64,000 nt of DNA from the NCBI RefSeq assembly GCF_018403745.1, contig NZ_BOVP01000003.1:124001-188000 (forward strand), written 5' to 3'. The notes under the pieces are model-generated. The model saw only the letters and a program-made list of their open reading frames with translations. It did no database searches and was not told the origin of the DNA. The position numbers were made by a program, and so were the translations under genes. The stretch's first letter is position 1. Each line of letters opens with the position of its first letter. The stretch is from Lactococcus formosensis. GTDB lineage: Bacteria > Bacillota > Bacilli > Lactobacillales > Streptococcaceae. This document shows positions 52,463 through 62,131 of this stretch, in pieces.

Positions 52463-53365
52463 ATGTTAACTTTTTTAATACTAGTGCTAGTTCTCATTTT
52501 TTTAGTTCTTATTGTTAGCTTAGGGCTGTTCATGTTTATTGAAAATAAAAATCGCAGTATTTGGATTCAACAGCCCCAAAGCAATGATCCTCTTTATCCT
52601 GAATGGTATGCTTTTATGCAAGCCAAAAAAGAAGAGTGGTATTTACAGACACACGATGATTTAACCCTTAAGGCGTGGTATTTACCAGCTGAAAAATCGA
52701 CCAATAAGACTGTTTTATTGGCAAATGGGTATAAATCTGTCCGAGACAGATATGGTGCTTTTGGTTGGCTCTTTCATGAGCTGGGCTACAATGTCCTTAT
52801 GCCAGACTATCGTGCAGGTGCAAAGAGTCCAGGGAACTTCATTGGTTTTGGATGGTTAGATCGCAAAGATAACACAGGCTGGATTAAACAGATTATCGAG
52901 AAAAATCCAAAAAGTGAAATCGCAATGTTTGGCATTTCGATGGGAGCCTCTGCAACAATGATGCTTTCGGGGGAAGACTTGCCTGAACATGTTAAGTGTT
53001 TTATTGAAGACTGTGGTTATGATACGGTTTGGAACGAGTTGGCTCATAAAGCAAAGCATGATTATCATTTGCCACAATTTCCGCTGATTCACCTCCTTTC
53101 TTTTTGGTCTAAACTTTTTGCGGGGTACGATTGGAAGGAAGCCTCGTCAATTACGCAATTAAATAAAAATACGAAGCCGTTCCTCTTTATTCATGGGGAT
53201 CAGGATACTTTTGTTCCCATGGAAATGGTGTACCGAAACTATGATGCTACACGGGGGCCAAAAGAAATATATATTGCAAAAGGCGGTCGACATGTGCGGT
53301 CTTACGAAATAGATAAAGAAAAATATCGCGAAGTAGTAGCAAACTTTTTAAAGACTTATTTTTAA
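52463..53365 (+). CDS. Membrane-anchored alpha/beta hydrolase
   Basis: A 300-residue protein: an N-terminal membrane helix (about 3-25) and then an alpha/beta-hydrolase domain. The nucleophile elbow is MFGISMGASATMM, the acid is in FIHGDQDTFVP, and the histidine in GGRHVRSYEID. Similar proteins in lactococci and streptococci are uncharacterised (BAAT/DUF-type serine hydrolases), and the substrate is unknown. The ATG at 52463 gives the full anchor. The lack of a ribosome site fits a leaderless message. Frames extending further upstream run through the terminator of the previous gene and were rejected. Confidence 0.85.
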   Translation: MLTFLILVLVLIFLVLIVSLGLFMFIENKNRSIWIQQPQSNDPLYPEWYAFMQAKKEEWYLQTHDDLTLKAWYLPAEKSTNKTVLLANGYKSVRDRYGAFGWLFHELGYNVLMPDYRAGAKSPGNFIGFGWLDRKDNTGWIKQIIEKNPKSEIAMFGISMGASATMMLSGEDLPEHVKCFIEDCGYDTVWNELAHKAKHDYHLPQFPLIHLLSFWSKLFAGYDWKEASSITQLNKNTKPFLFIHGDQDTFVPMEMVYRNYDATRGPKEIYIAKGGRHVRSYEIDKEKYREVVANFLKTYF

Positions 53366-53389
53366 TTGAAAGAAAATCGAGGAGGTGTG

Positions 53390-53791
53390 ATGTACATAAG
53401 CGCAGAGGAAATAGAGGACTACATAGCACAGTCGCCTAATCCACAACTTTTAAGACAAGTTACGCAGTTGGTTAAGACAGTGTTTCCAGATGAAAACTTG
53501 CGTTATTTTGATAATGGAAGAACTTTTTCCGCTCTCGCTTTGGGAGCAAATCCTCATCCAAGTCCAGGATATGAAGAAGCGGGTATGCTTAATATTTCTG
53601 CTCAAAAAAATTATGTTGCGCTCTATTTTTATGGAAGTAATGTGACTTTACAGGAGCGATTTCCAAAGTCAGTTATAGGACGAGGTTGTTTGCGGATTAA
53701 AAATCAAAAGTTTTTCGCAAAATACGAAGAAGATATACGGGAAAGCTTAAAAATGTTAAGTAACGATAAACCGCATGATATGAGGGATTGA
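53390..53791 (+). CDS. YdhG/DUF1801-like small protein (iron-chaperone type)
   Basis: A 133-residue cytoplasmic protein resembling the YdhG/DUF1801 family. The typical pieces are an N-terminal ISAEEIEDYIAQ, then LRYFDNGRTFSALAL and YVALYFYG, and GRGCLRIKNQK late in the chain. Some relatives are annotated as iron chaperones with frataxin-like fold, but the role is uncertain. The start at 53390 is set by AGGAGGTG just upstream. A TTG at 53366 lacks such a site. It lies 24 bases behind the hydrolase gene and is probably co-transcribed. Confidence 0.7.
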   Translation: MYISAEEIEDYIAQSPNPQLLRQVTQLVKTVFPDENLRYFDNGRTFSALALGANPHPSPGYEEAGMLNISAQKNYVALYFYGSNVTLQERFPKSVIGRGCLRIKNQKFFAKYEEDIRESLKMLSNDKPHDMRD

Positions 53792-53850
53792 CGAATATTT
53801 GATTGATTTTTTGCTTGCTTTGAGTTATACTTATAGTAAGTATTCTCGGT

Positions 53851-53875
53851 AGGGATTGGAATGCCAATCCCTTTT
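53851..53875 (+). terminator. Hairpin in the RNase J2 leader (terminator or attenuator)
   Basis: AGGGATTGG and CCAATCCCT form a 9-bp stem with an AATG loop and a TTTTA tail, 36 bases before the RNase J2 start. A possible promoter -10 (TATACT or TATAGT near 53826-53836) lies just upstream, so this could be a short attenuator rather than only the end of the preceding unit. Confidence 0.6.
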
Positions 53876-53910
53876 ATTACGAAATAAGAAAGGTTTTAAT
53901 TAATAAATAA

Positions 53911-55647
53911 ATGGCAGATATAAAAATTACACCCTTAGGCGGTGTACGCGAATTTGGTAAAAATATGTACTTAGCAGAGGTGAACGAACAAATCTTCGTT
54001 CTCGATGCTGGTCTGAAATATGCAGACAGTGATATGCTAGGAATTGACTTTGTTATTCCAGATATTGATTATTTAGTTGAAAATGCTGATCGCGTTGCAG
54101 GGATTTTCTTGACACATGGTCATGCTGACTCGATTGGCGCATTACCTTATATTGTCTCAGAATTACGCGTTCCTGTATTTGGAAGTGAGCTAACGATTGA
54201 ACTTGCGAAGATTAATGTGCGCAATTATGATGGCAGCAAGAAGTTTAAGGATTTCCACGTGGTCAACGAAGAAACAGAAATTGATTTTGGTCAAGCTGTA
54301 ATTTCCTTCTTTTCAACAACACATACGATTCCAGAATCCATGGGGATTGTCATTGGCACAGACTCTGGTAACATCGTGTATACAGGTGATTTCCGTTTTG
54401 ATCCAGCAGTTGCTCCTGGTTACCGTACAAATATGCGCCGTCTTGCAGAAATAGGAAGCAGTAAAGTTCTTGCTTTACTTTCAAGCTCGCCAAATGCTTT
54501 GTCAACAGTTCAATCTGCAAGTGAGCATGAAATCTATGAAAAAATCTTTGATACAATTGATGAAGCACAAGGTCGTGTCATCATTGCTTGTAATGCGGGG
54601 AATCTCGGGCGCATCCAACAGGTCGTTGATGCAGCAATCAAGCTTGGACGCCATATCGTCTTTACTGGTCAAGATATGGACCAAATTGTCGAGACAGCAA
54701 CACGTTTGAAAAAGTTGCAAATTGAAGATAAAAAAGCAATCATTAAACCAAATGAAATCAGTAAATATGCTGATGAGGAGCTTGTCATCATTGAAACAGG
54801 ACGCATGGGTGAACCCTTAAAAGTTCTCGGTGATATGGCACACAAACGTCATAAATGGGTGAAAATCAAAGAAGGTGATGTAGCGTTTGCTGTAACAACT
54901 CCTTCAGTAGCTTATGAAACATTAGTGGCACGCATTGAAAATGACGTTTATCGTGCAGGTGGTGTGATGAAGATGCTGGGCGGGGATTTAAAAGTTTCCG
55001 GTCATGCCAATGCACGTGATTTGCAATTTATGATTGATATTTTACGACCTAAAAATCTTATTCCCATTCAAGGGGAGTACCGTGAGTTACGTGCACATGC
55101 TGAATTAGCCATGGAAATGGGCATGCTTCCAGAGCATATCTTTATCGCGAAAAAAGGTGAATCTGTTTCATTCAACAAAAAAGACGAAATGATTCCTGCA
55201 GGTGTCGTACCAGCTGAAAATGTTATGATTGATGGCTCAGGTATTGGTGACATTGGTTCTGTCGTTTTACGGGATCGTAAAGTTCTGTCAGAAGATGGCA
55301 TCTTCATTGCTGTTATTACTATTAGTAAGAGCGACCGTAAGATTATCAGTCAAACACGTGTGCACACACGCGGTTTTGTCTATGTCAAAACATCACGTGA
55401 TTTGATGAAAGATGCCGGAAATCTGGTCAACGAAACGGTTGAAAAATATCTTGCAGGAACGACTTTTGATTGGTCAGAACTTAAGGGTGCTATTCGTGAT
55501 GCTCTTGGTAAATTCCTTTACAACCAAACACGTCGTAAACCAGTTGTTCTTCCTGTCGTGATGGAAGCTCGTACCCCACAAGAATTAACACGTCGTTATA
55601 AGAGCAATAAAAAGAAAGCAAATAAACCCGCTGAAAAGTCGGAATAA
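53911..55647 (+). CDS. rnjB: Ribonuclease J2
   Basis: A 578-residue metallo-beta-lactamase/beta-CASP nuclease. The first metal motif reads FLTHGHADSIGALPY: the histidine after the aspartate in active RNase J1 (HGHxDH) is serine here. The later site is SGHANARDLQFM. These degenerate ligands are the mark of RNase J2, which has weak activity of its own and partners J1 in mRNA decay and rRNA processing. The C-terminal domain with HTRGFVYVKTSRDL is present. It stands alone between the YdhG-like gene and ktrB, behind a leader hairpin. Confidence 0.92.
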   Translation: MADIKITPLGGVREFGKNMYLAEVNEQIFVLDAGLKYADSDMLGIDFVIPDIDYLVENADRVAGIFLTHGHADSIGALPYIVSELRVPVFGSELTIELAKINVRNYDGSKKFKDFHVVNEETEIDFGQAVISFFSTTHTIPESMGIVIGTDSGNIVYTGDFRFDPAVAPGYRTNMRRLAEIGSSKVLALLSSSPNALSTVQSASEHEIYEKIFDTIDEAQGRVIIACNAGNLGRIQQVVDAAIKLGRHIVFTGQDMDQIVETATRLKKLQIEDKKAIIKPNEISKYADEELVIIETGRMGEPLKVLGDMAHKRHKWVKIKEGDVAFAVTTPSVAYETLVARIENDVYRAGGVMKMLGGDLKVSGHANARDLQFMIDILRPKNLIPIQGEYRELRAHAELAMEMGMLPEHIFIAKKGESVSFNKKDEMIPAGVVPAENVMIDGSGIGDIGSVVLRDRKVLSEDGIFIAVITISKSDRKIISQTRVHTRGFVYVKTSRDLMKDAGNLVNETVEKYLAGTTFDWSELKGAIRDALGKFLYNQTRRKPVVLPVVMEARTPQELTRRYKSNKKKANKPAEKSE

Positions 55648-55655
55648 GACTTTTT
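55634..55655 (+). terminator. Weak terminator overlapping the RNase J2 stop
   Basis: AAAAGTC pairs with GACTTTT around the stop codon and runs into TTTTT. Confidence 0.5.
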
Positions 55656-55782
55656 GAAGAGGGAGTTTGCTTAAGAACGTTGAAAAATTATCATATAGTA
55701 AAGGCCTGTCTTTTGCTATATTTTTTTGATAATGGCAAGTTCTCAAAGCATAGTAACTACAGGAGAGTAAAGCAAGCGGCTT

Positions 55783-57105
55783 ATGCAGAAAAATTTAAAA
55801 AAATTAACAGCTTTGCAGATTATTTTTATCGCCTTTTTGACCCTTGTCATTGTGGGTGGGACACTGTTGAGCTTACCCATCTCCTCCAAAACAGGACAAT
55901 TTACTCATCCTGTTGATGCACTCTTTACAGCAGTATCAGCAACTTGTGTTACAGGTCTAACAGTCATTGATACAAGTGCACACTGGTCGCTTTTTGGCCA
56001 AGTTATTTTACTCCTGTTGATTGAAATTGGTGGATTAGGATTTATGACTTTGGTTGTCAGTATCTTTTTGCTGCTCAACCAGAAGATGTCGCTGAAGTCT
56101 CGTTTGATTATTCAAGAATCTTACAGCCTATCTGATATTAGCTCAGGTGTGCGTGTTGTTACCAATGTTTTAATCATTTCTTTTCTCATTCAATTTTGTG
56201 GAAGTGTTCTCTTGTCCTTTGCTTTTGTACCAAAGTTTGGACTGATTAAAGGTTTGTGGTACAGTGTGTTCCATGCAATATCGGCTTATTGTAATGCTGG
56301 CTTTGATTTGTTTGGTAATTCGCTCATGCTTTATGAACATTCTCCTTATGTCTTAATGGTCATTGCTTCAATGATTGTATGCGGAAGTTTAGGTTTTATC
56401 GTTATGATGGACTTGCTGAACTATAAAAAGCAAAGAAAATTGTCTTTACATACACGTTTGGCATTGACAACAACGACTTTTCTCATCTTTGGTGGCATGA
56501 TACTCTTTTTAATCTCTGACTTTGAAAGTGTAAGTAATAATCCAGCTATTTTTACCATGCAGAGTTTATTCTTATCCATTTCTCAGAGAACTGCGGGTTT
56601 TTCTATCCAAGAGTACAACTTATTCAGTCAAGCCAGTATCTTTTTGACCATCATGCTGATGATTATCGGTGGTACATCCGGCTCAACAGCCGGTGGTTTA
56701 AAAACTACAACAATTGGTGTTTTAGCACTTAATGTTCGCTCAATCATTAAACGTGACAAGCACACAAGTTTTAAAAATAGAACAATTCCACAAAGTGTTG
56801 TCAAACAAGCTTATGAGTCTGTTTTTCTCTATTTCTTTATGATGGTTATTGCAACGTTTGCCTTGCTCTTAACCAATCCAAAATTCCGAGTGGATCAACT
56901 TTTGTTTGAAGTTATTTCTGCTCTATCGACCGTGGGATTAAGTATGGGAGTAACTCCTGGACTTAATGTCCCAGGGAAGATTATCGTAGGTATTCTTATG
57001 TTTATCGGACGCGTTGGCGTCTTTACAATTATTTATTCTCTGAATGCTAAAGACAGTCATGAGTCACTTTATAAATACCCTGAAGAAAAGGTAATGGTAG
57101 GTTAA
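55783..57105 (+). CDS. ktrB: Potassium uptake channel subunit KtrB
   Basis: A 440-residue Trk/Ktr-type K+ translocator. The four pore loops are recognisable: SATCVTGLTVID, AYCNAGFDLFGNS, QRTAGFSIQEY and ALSTVGLSMGVTPG, with the selectivity-filter glycines present. About eight membrane helices and the loop with GGTSGSTAGGLKTTT follow family layout. It forms the membrane part of KtrAB with the regulatory protein encoded one base downstream. c-di-AMP usually inhibits such systems, linking it to GdpP and Pde2. An AGGAG lies 17 bases before the ATG, far for a ribosome site, so translation may be weak. Confidence 0.93.
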   Translation: MQKNLKKLTALQIIFIAFLTLVIVGGTLLSLPISSKTGQFTHPVDALFTAVSATCVTGLTVIDTSAHWSLFGQVILLLLIEIGGLGFMTLVVSIFLLLNQKMSLKSRLIIQESYSLSDISSGVRVVTNVLIISFLIQFCGSVLLSFAFVPKFGLIKGLWYSVFHAISAYCNAGFDLFGNSLMLYEHSPYVLMVIASMIVCGSLGFIVMMDLLNYKKQRKLSLHTRLALTTTTFLIFGGMILFLISDFESVSNNPAIFTMQSLFLSISQRTAGFSIQEYNLFSQASIFLTIMLMIIGGTSGSTAGGLKTTTIGVLALNVRSIIKRDKHTSFKNRTIPQSVVKQAYESVFLYFFMMVIATFALLLTNPKFRVDQLLFEVISALSTVGLSMGVTPGLNVPGKIIVGILMFIGRVGVFTIIYSLNAKDSHESLYKYPEEKVMVG

Positions 57106-57106
57106 T

Positions 57107-57760
57107 ATGAAATCATTTGTTGTTATAGGTCTGGGACGCTTTGGCTCAGCGGTTGCGAAAACAATCGCCGAAACAGAGGCAGATTTACTCGTGATTGACC
57201 AGAATGAAGATCGTGTCAATCTTTTTAAGGATATGGTTCCTAATGCCATCATTGCTGATGCAAAAGATGAACGTGTCTTAGATGAGATAGGTATTCAAGA
57301 TTTTGATGTTGCTATTGTAGCTATCGGTGAAGACATCCAATCATCTGTACTTGTTACTATGTTGGCAAAAGATGCTGGAGTACCTCAAGTAATCACCAAG
57401 GCTGTAGATAAAAATCATTATCGCCTTTTGGAAAAAATTGGCGCCGATCGTGTGGTTCTTCCCGAAGTCGAAATGGGACGCAAGATTGCTGAAAGTTTAA
57501 TCTTTGAGAACATCAGTAATGTCGTGGATATTGCTGAGAATATTGAGTTCGCAGAAGTAAAAGTCTGCTCACGTAAAATGAATAACCGGGTTATTTCTGA
57601 AATTGATGATTTTAATCACTATGACTTAAACATCAGTTATGTTAAGCATATCAATGGAAAAGTAGAAATAGCCTCAGGAGATACCCGACTCATGATTGGT
57701 GACTCACTCTTTGTCATTGGTCGTCCTGAAGATATCCAAAAACTTTCTGAACAAAACTAG
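57107..57760 (+). CDS. ktrA: Potassium channel regulator KtrA (RCK domains)
   Basis: A 217-residue cytoplasmic gating ring subunit. The RCK_N Rossmann fold begins FVVIGLGRFGSAVAKTIAE and ends its nucleotide site with VLVTMLAKDAG. The RCK_C domain (about 140-217), where c-di-AMP binds in homologues, ends LFVIGRPEDIQKLSEQN. It is coupled to ktrB with a single base between stop and start. Confidence 0.95.
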   Translation: MKSFVVIGLGRFGSAVAKTIAETEADLLVIDQNEDRVNLFKDMVPNAIIADAKDERVLDEIGIQDFDVAIVAIGEDIQSSVLVTMLAKDAGVPQVITKAVDKNHYRLLEKIGADRVVLPEVEMGRKIAESLIFENISNVVDIAENIEFAEVKVCSRKMNNRVISEIDDFNHYDLNISYVKHINGKVEIASGDTRLMIGDSLFVIGRPEDIQKLSEQN

Positions 57761-57801
57761 AGCTTTTCCAACTTCTGATGGATTTAAGCCTCGGAAGAAT
57801 A

Positions 57802-57810
57802 TGATATAAT
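57802..57810 (+). promoter_or_regulatory. ffh promoter, extended -10
   Basis: TGATATAAT with -10 at 57805-57810, 39 bases before the ffh ATG. Confidence 0.65.
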
Positions 57811-57849
57811 AAAACTATCTGAATAAAATAATAGAACTGGAATATAAAC

Positions 57850-59406
57850 ATGGCTTTTGAAAATTTAACTGAACGTTTGCAAAATGTTTTTAAGAATTTG
57901 CGCGGCAAAAAGAAAATTACAGAACAAGATGTAGCAGAAATTACGAAAGAAATACGTGTGGCCCTTCTTGAAGCCGACGTTGCTCTTCCTGTAGTGAAAA
58001 AGTTTATCAAAGCAATCCGTGAACGTGCGATTGGGACAGAAGTTTCAGAAGCATTGAATCCTGCGCAACAAATCATTTCGATTGTTAATGAAGAATTGAC
58101 TGCGATTTTGGGTGGCGGTGAAGCAGAGCTGCTCAAATCACCTAAAATTCCAACAATTATCATGATGGTTGGTTTGCAAGGGGCAGGTAAAACAACTTTT
58201 GCTGGTAAACTTGCTAAAAAACTTAAAGAAGAACAAAATGCACGCCCACTGATGATTGCGGCTGACGTTTATCGTCCAGCAGCCATTGATCAATTAAAAA
58301 CATTAGGTGAACAGCTTGATATTCCTGTCTATGATGAAGGAACAGCCGAAAGTCCGGTAAATATTGTTAAAAACGGTCTTGCTCAAGCACGTGAAGAGCG
58401 TAAAGACTATGTCTTGATTGATACGGCAGGTCGTCTCGAAATTGATGATAAGCTCATGAACGAGTTGCAAGAGATTAAAGCTCTTGCACAACCAACGGAA
58501 ATTCTTTTGGTTGTTGATGCCATGACAGGTCAAGTTGCTGCTCAAGTCGCGAAAACTTTTGACGAAAAATTAGACATCAGTGGTGTGATTATTACCAAAC
58601 TTGATGGTGATACCCGTGGGGGTGCGGCTTTATCTATTCGTGAAATTACAGGTAAGCCCATCAAATTCACTGGTACAGGTGAGAAACTAACCGACTTGGA
58701 AACTTTCTATCCTGATCGTATGAGCTCTCGTATCCTCGGTATGGGGGATATGCTGACCTTGATTGAAAAGGCTCAAGCACAGTTTGATGAAGAGCAATCG
58801 ATGAAGATGGCTGAAAAGATGGCTGAAAACCGTTTTGATTACAGCGACTTTGTGGAACAGCTTGACCAAGTGACAAACATGGGCCCAATGGAAGACATTA
58901 TGAAGATGATTCCGGGAATGTCACAAATGCCAGGAATTGAAAATGTTAAGGTTGATCCGAAAGATATTGCACGCAAACGTGCTATCGTACTTTCTATGAC
59001 GCCAGCTGAGCGTCAATTGGAAGTCGAACTTTCACCCGCTCGTCGTCGACGTATTGCTGCTGGTTCAGGAAATAGTTTTATCGAGGTTAACAAGTTCATC
59101 AAGCAATTCAATCAGTCTAAAGACATGATGCAAGGTATTATGAATGGCGATATGAACTCAATGATGCAACAGATGATGGGTGGCGCTGGCGGCAAAATGC
59201 CAAACATGAAGAATATGCCTGGTGGTATGCCAGACATGTCTTCTCTAGGAGACTTGCAAGGTCTTATGGGAGGAGGAGCACCTTCCGGAACACCTGATAT
59301 GAGTTCTATGTTTGGTGGAGGTCTCAAAGGGAAAGCTACCCAATTTGCCATGAAACAAGCCATGAAACGGGCACAGAAAAAAATGAAAAAAGGTAAAAAG
59401 AAATAA
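57850..59406 (+). CDS. ffh: Signal recognition particle protein Ffh (SRP54)
   Basis: The 518-residue GTPase binds signal sequences and SRP RNA and brings ribosomes to the membrane via FtsY. The N domain is at 1-85, and the G domain has GLQGAGKTTFAGKLAKKL, LIDTAGRLEIDD, ITKLDGDTRGGAALS and FTGTGEKLTDLETF. The M domain (about 330-450) has the RNA-binding helices (SMTPAERQLE, RRRRIAAGSG). A Met/Gly-rich tail (MMQQMMGGAGGKMPNM onward) completes it. It has its own promoter and terminator. In many streptococci ylxM precedes ffh, but it is not present here. Confidence 0.97.
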   Translation: MAFENLTERLQNVFKNLRGKKKITEQDVAEITKEIRVALLEADVALPVVKKFIKAIRERAIGTEVSEALNPAQQIISIVNEELTAILGGGEAELLKSPKIPTIIMMVGLQGAGKTTFAGKLAKKLKEEQNARPLMIAADVYRPAAIDQLKTLGEQLDIPVYDEGTAESPVNIVKNGLAQAREERKDYVLIDTAGRLEIDDKLMNELQEIKALAQPTEILLVVDAMTGQVAAQVAKTFDEKLDISGVIITKLDGDTRGGAALSIREITGKPIKFTGTGEKLTDLETFYPDRMSSRILGMGDMLTLIEKAQAQFDEEQSMKMAEKMAENRFDYSDFVEQLDQVTNMGPMEDIMKMIPGMSQMPGIENVKVDPKDIARKRAIVLSMTPAERQLEVELSPARRRRIAAGSGNSFIEVNKFIKQFNQSKDMMQGIMNGDMNSMMQQMMGGAGGKMPNMKNMPGGMPDMSSLGDLQGLMGGGAPSGTPDMSSMFGGGLKGKATQFAMKQAMKRAQKKMKKGKKK

Positions 59407-59412
59407 AATATC

Positions 59413-59440
59413 AAAGATACATCTTAAGATGTATCTTTTT
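59413..59440 (+). terminator. Terminator after ffh
   Basis: A palindrome AAAGATACATCTT/AAGATGTATCTTT followed by further T. Confidence 0.88.
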
Positions 59441-59524
59441 GCATGCTAAACATGGTATAATTTAGAAGCTTGAAAATGTGAAAATACAATTTTTTAATCT
59501 ATAAAAATTGAAGGATGGGAATTA

Positions 59525-60550
59525 ATGGAATACTACCAAAATTTTATAAAAAATGAAAAACTTAGAAGATGGGTCGTTTTGGCGTTTCTCATTGCTGTAC
59601 TCTATTTTGTAAGAAGCATTCTCCCGCTGATGCTCTTGACCTTCGTCTTTAGCTACCTTGCTTATCGCTTTGTCAGCTTTATTGAGCGAAAAATTAAACT
59701 TCCAGGCAAAATCAGTGGTTTTATCCTATACGGTGTTATTCTTTTTTTAATCTACCTAGGCATTACGGAATATATTCCCGTATTGGTCAACCAGCTCACG
59801 CACCTCATTAATGCAGTAAGTAAGTTTTACCAGAACAACAGCAATGGCGAGAGTGCGTTGATGGATTCCATATATAATCTTTTCAAAGAATACAACTTGG
59901 CAGATAAACTGCAAAGCAGTTTGGGGACCTTGGTTGATTATGTAACCAGTTTTGGGAAAGGGTTACTTATTGTTGTTTTCGCCTTCTTAATGAGTTTCTT
60001 CTTCACTATTGATCGTAAAGAAACTAATAAATTTTCGGCTCTTTTCTTGGATAGTGACTTTGCTTGGTTCTTTGAAGACATCTATTATCTGGCAAGCAAA
60101 TTCTTTACAGGATTTGGTGTTGTTTTGGAAACACAGTTTATCATTGCTCTCGTTAATACCGCTTTGACCCTTATTGCATTAAGCTTTATGGGGTTCCCAG
60201 AGTTATTGAGTTTAGGCGTAATGATTTTCTTATTAAGTCTCGTTCCAGTAGCTGGTGTTCTTGTCTCTTGTATTCCATTATCTATCATCGGTTATTCTAT
60301 TGGGGGGATTAGAGATGTTATCTTTGTGTTACTTATGGTTGCTTTAATCCATGCTCTGGAGTCTTATGTACTCAACCCACATTTGATGGCCCATAAGACA
60401 AAACTGCCTATGTTTTACACCTTCGTGATTCTTTTCTTAGGAGAACATTTCTTCGGTGTATGGGGACTTATCGTGGGAATTCCAATCTTTAACTTCGCTC
60501 TAGATCTTCTCGGTGTGAAGGAAATTCCCTTTAAAAAACTTAAAAAATAA
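59525..60550 (+). CDS. AI-2E family transporter (PerM/YdiK-like)
   Basis: A 341-residue membrane protein with about eight hydrophobic helices and the PF01594 layout: two N-terminal helices, a soluble middle (about 90-140), then FLMSFFFTID and a C-terminal group (LIALSFMGFPELLSLGVMIF, SLVPVAGVLVSCIPLS, HALESYVLNPHLMAHKTKLP). The family was named for autoinducer-2 export but also contains Na+/H+ antiporter-like members, so the substrate here is open. It is monocistronic between two terminators. Confidence 0.88.
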   Translation: MEYYQNFIKNEKLRRWVVLAFLIAVLYFVRSILPLMLLTFVFSYLAYRFVSFIERKIKLPGKISGFILYGVILFLIYLGITEYIPVLVNQLTHLINAVSKFYQNNSNGESALMDSIYNLFKEYNLADKLQSSLGTLVDYVTSFGKGLLIVVFAFLMSFFFTIDRKETNKFSALFLDSDFAWFFEDIYYLASKFFTGFGVVLETQFIIALVNTALTLIALSFMGFPELLSLGVMIFLLSLVPVAGVLVSCIPLSIIGYSIGGIRDVIFVLLMVALIHALESYVLNPHLMAHKTKLPMFYTFVILFLGEHFFGVWGLIVGIPIFNFALDLLGVKEIPFKKLKK

Positions 60551-60551
60551 G

Positions 60552-60583
60552 AAAAGTGAGGCAGAATTTCTACCTCACTTTTA
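60552..60583 (+). terminator. Terminator after the AI-2E family gene
   Basis: AAAAGTGAGG pairs with CCTCACTTTT across an 11-base loop. Confidence 0.85.
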
Positions 60584-60620
60584 AACTGAAAAGACGGAGC
60601 TATAAAAATAGCTATTAAAA

Positions 60621-60629
60621 TGTTATAAT
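60621..60629 (+). promoter_or_regulatory. der promoter, extended -10
   Basis: TGTTATAAT with -10 at 60624-60629, about 100 bases before der. The leader between is AT-rich without a clear structure. Confidence 0.6.
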
Positions 60630-60731
60630 TACAATGCATACTTTTTCTCTTTTATATAAAAAGAAGAAGATGATGAATAAGAGAAGTGAACTTATTACTG
60701 ATATTACTGATAAGAAAAGGATAAAAAATAA

Positions 60732-62042
60732 ATGACACTACCTACAGTAGCCATTGTCGGCCGACCAAATGTCGGAAAATCGACGATTTTTAACCGTATT
60801 GCTGGAGAACGTATCTCAATTGTTGAAGATATTCCTGGAGTAACACGTGACCGTATTTATGCCACAGGTGAATGGTTGAACAAAAAATTCTCGCTTATTG
60901 ATACCGGAGGGATTGAACTTTCGGATGAGCCCTTCATGACACAGATCCGTGCCCAAGCAGAGATTGCGATGGAAGAAGCGGATGTCATTGTTGCTGTTGT
61001 TGATGGAGAAACAGGGATCACCGATGCTGATGAACATGTAGCACAAATCCTCTACCGTACAGATAAACCAGTTATCCTCGTTGTCAATAAAGTAGATAAC
61101 CCTGAGCGCCGAATGGAGATCTTCGACTTCTATTCACTTGGTCTGGGAGAACCTTATCCTGTATCCGCTGTACATGGCTTAGGGACAGGGGACGTTCTTG
61201 ATGCAATTATTGAAAACCTGCCAACAGAAACAGAAGAAGAAAACCCAGATGTTATCAAATTTAGTTTAATTGGTCGTCCAAACGTTGGTAAATCAAGTTT
61301 GATTAACGCTATTCTTGGAGAAGATAGGGTCATTGCTAGCCCTGTTGCGGGCACAACGCGTGATGCTATTGATACAAGCTTTACGGACGCAGAAGGCCAA
61401 GAATTCCTCATGATTGATACAGCAGGGATGCGTAAATCAGGGAAAATCTATGAAAATACAGAAAAATATTCTGTGATGCGCGCTATGCGTGCTATTGATC
61501 GGAGCGACATTGTGCTTATGGTCATCAATGCAGAAGAGGGAATTCGTGAATACGATATGCGTATTGCTGGCTTTGCGCATGATGCAGGTAAAGGGATTCT
61601 TCTCGTCGTGAACAAGTGGGATACACTTGAAAAAGATAATTACACGATGAAAAAATTCGAAGACGATATTCGTTGGAAGTTTAAATTCCTTGATTATGCA
61701 CCGATTGTCTATGTTTCAGCTAAAACGGGTCAACGTCTCCATAAACTTCCAGATATGATTAAAGAAATTCACCATTCACAAAATCTTCGTATTTCAAGTT
61801 CTGTCTTGAATGATGTTATTATGGATGCAGTAGCAATTAATCCAACACCGACAGATAAAGGAAAACGTTTGAAGATTTTCTATGCAACACAAGTTGCTGT
61901 TAAACCACCAACATTTGTGGTCTTCGTTAATGAAGAAGAACTGATGCATTTCTCTTATATGCGCTTCTTAGAAAATCAAATCCGTAAAGCCTTTGTCTTT
62001 GAAGGTACACCCATTCATTTAATAGCACGTAAACGTAAATAA
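60732..62042 (+). CDS. der: Ribosome-assembly GTPase Der (EngA)
   Basis: A 436-residue protein with two tandem GTPase domains, needed for maturation of the 50S subunit. The first domain has [22 protein letters not shown] and NKVDNPER, and the second [22 protein letters not shown] and [11 protein letters not shown]-terminal KH-like domain (about 350-436) follows, ending [16 protein letters not shown]. The length is normal. Confidence 0.97.
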   Translation: MTLPTVAIVGRPNVGKSTIFNRIAGERISIVEDIPGVTRDRIYATGEWLNKKFSLIDTGGIELSDEPFMTQIRAQAEIAMEEADVIVAVVDGETGITDADEHVAQILYRTDKPVILVVNKVDNPERRMEIFDFYSLGLGEPYPVSAVHGLGTGDVLDAIIENLPTETEEENPDVIKFSLIGRPNVGKSSLINAILGEDRVIASPVAGTTRDAIDTSFTDAEGQEFLMIDTAGMRKSGKIYENTEKYSVMRAMRAIDRSDIVLMVINAEEGIREYDMRIAGFAHDAGKGILLVVNKWDTLEKDNYTMKKFEDDIRWKFKFLDYAPIVYVSAKTGQRLHKLPDMIKEIHHSQNLRISSSVLNDVIMDAVAINPTPTDKGKRLKIFYATQVAVKPPTFVVFVNEEELMHFSYMRFLENQIRKAFVFEGTPIHLIARKRK

Positions 62043-62131
62043 TAAATCATGAACTAGATACAGTTTTTATTATAAAACAAAAATATTATAAGAATAGAAA
62101 TAAGACGTTCGATTTAGTAAAAGGAAAAAGC

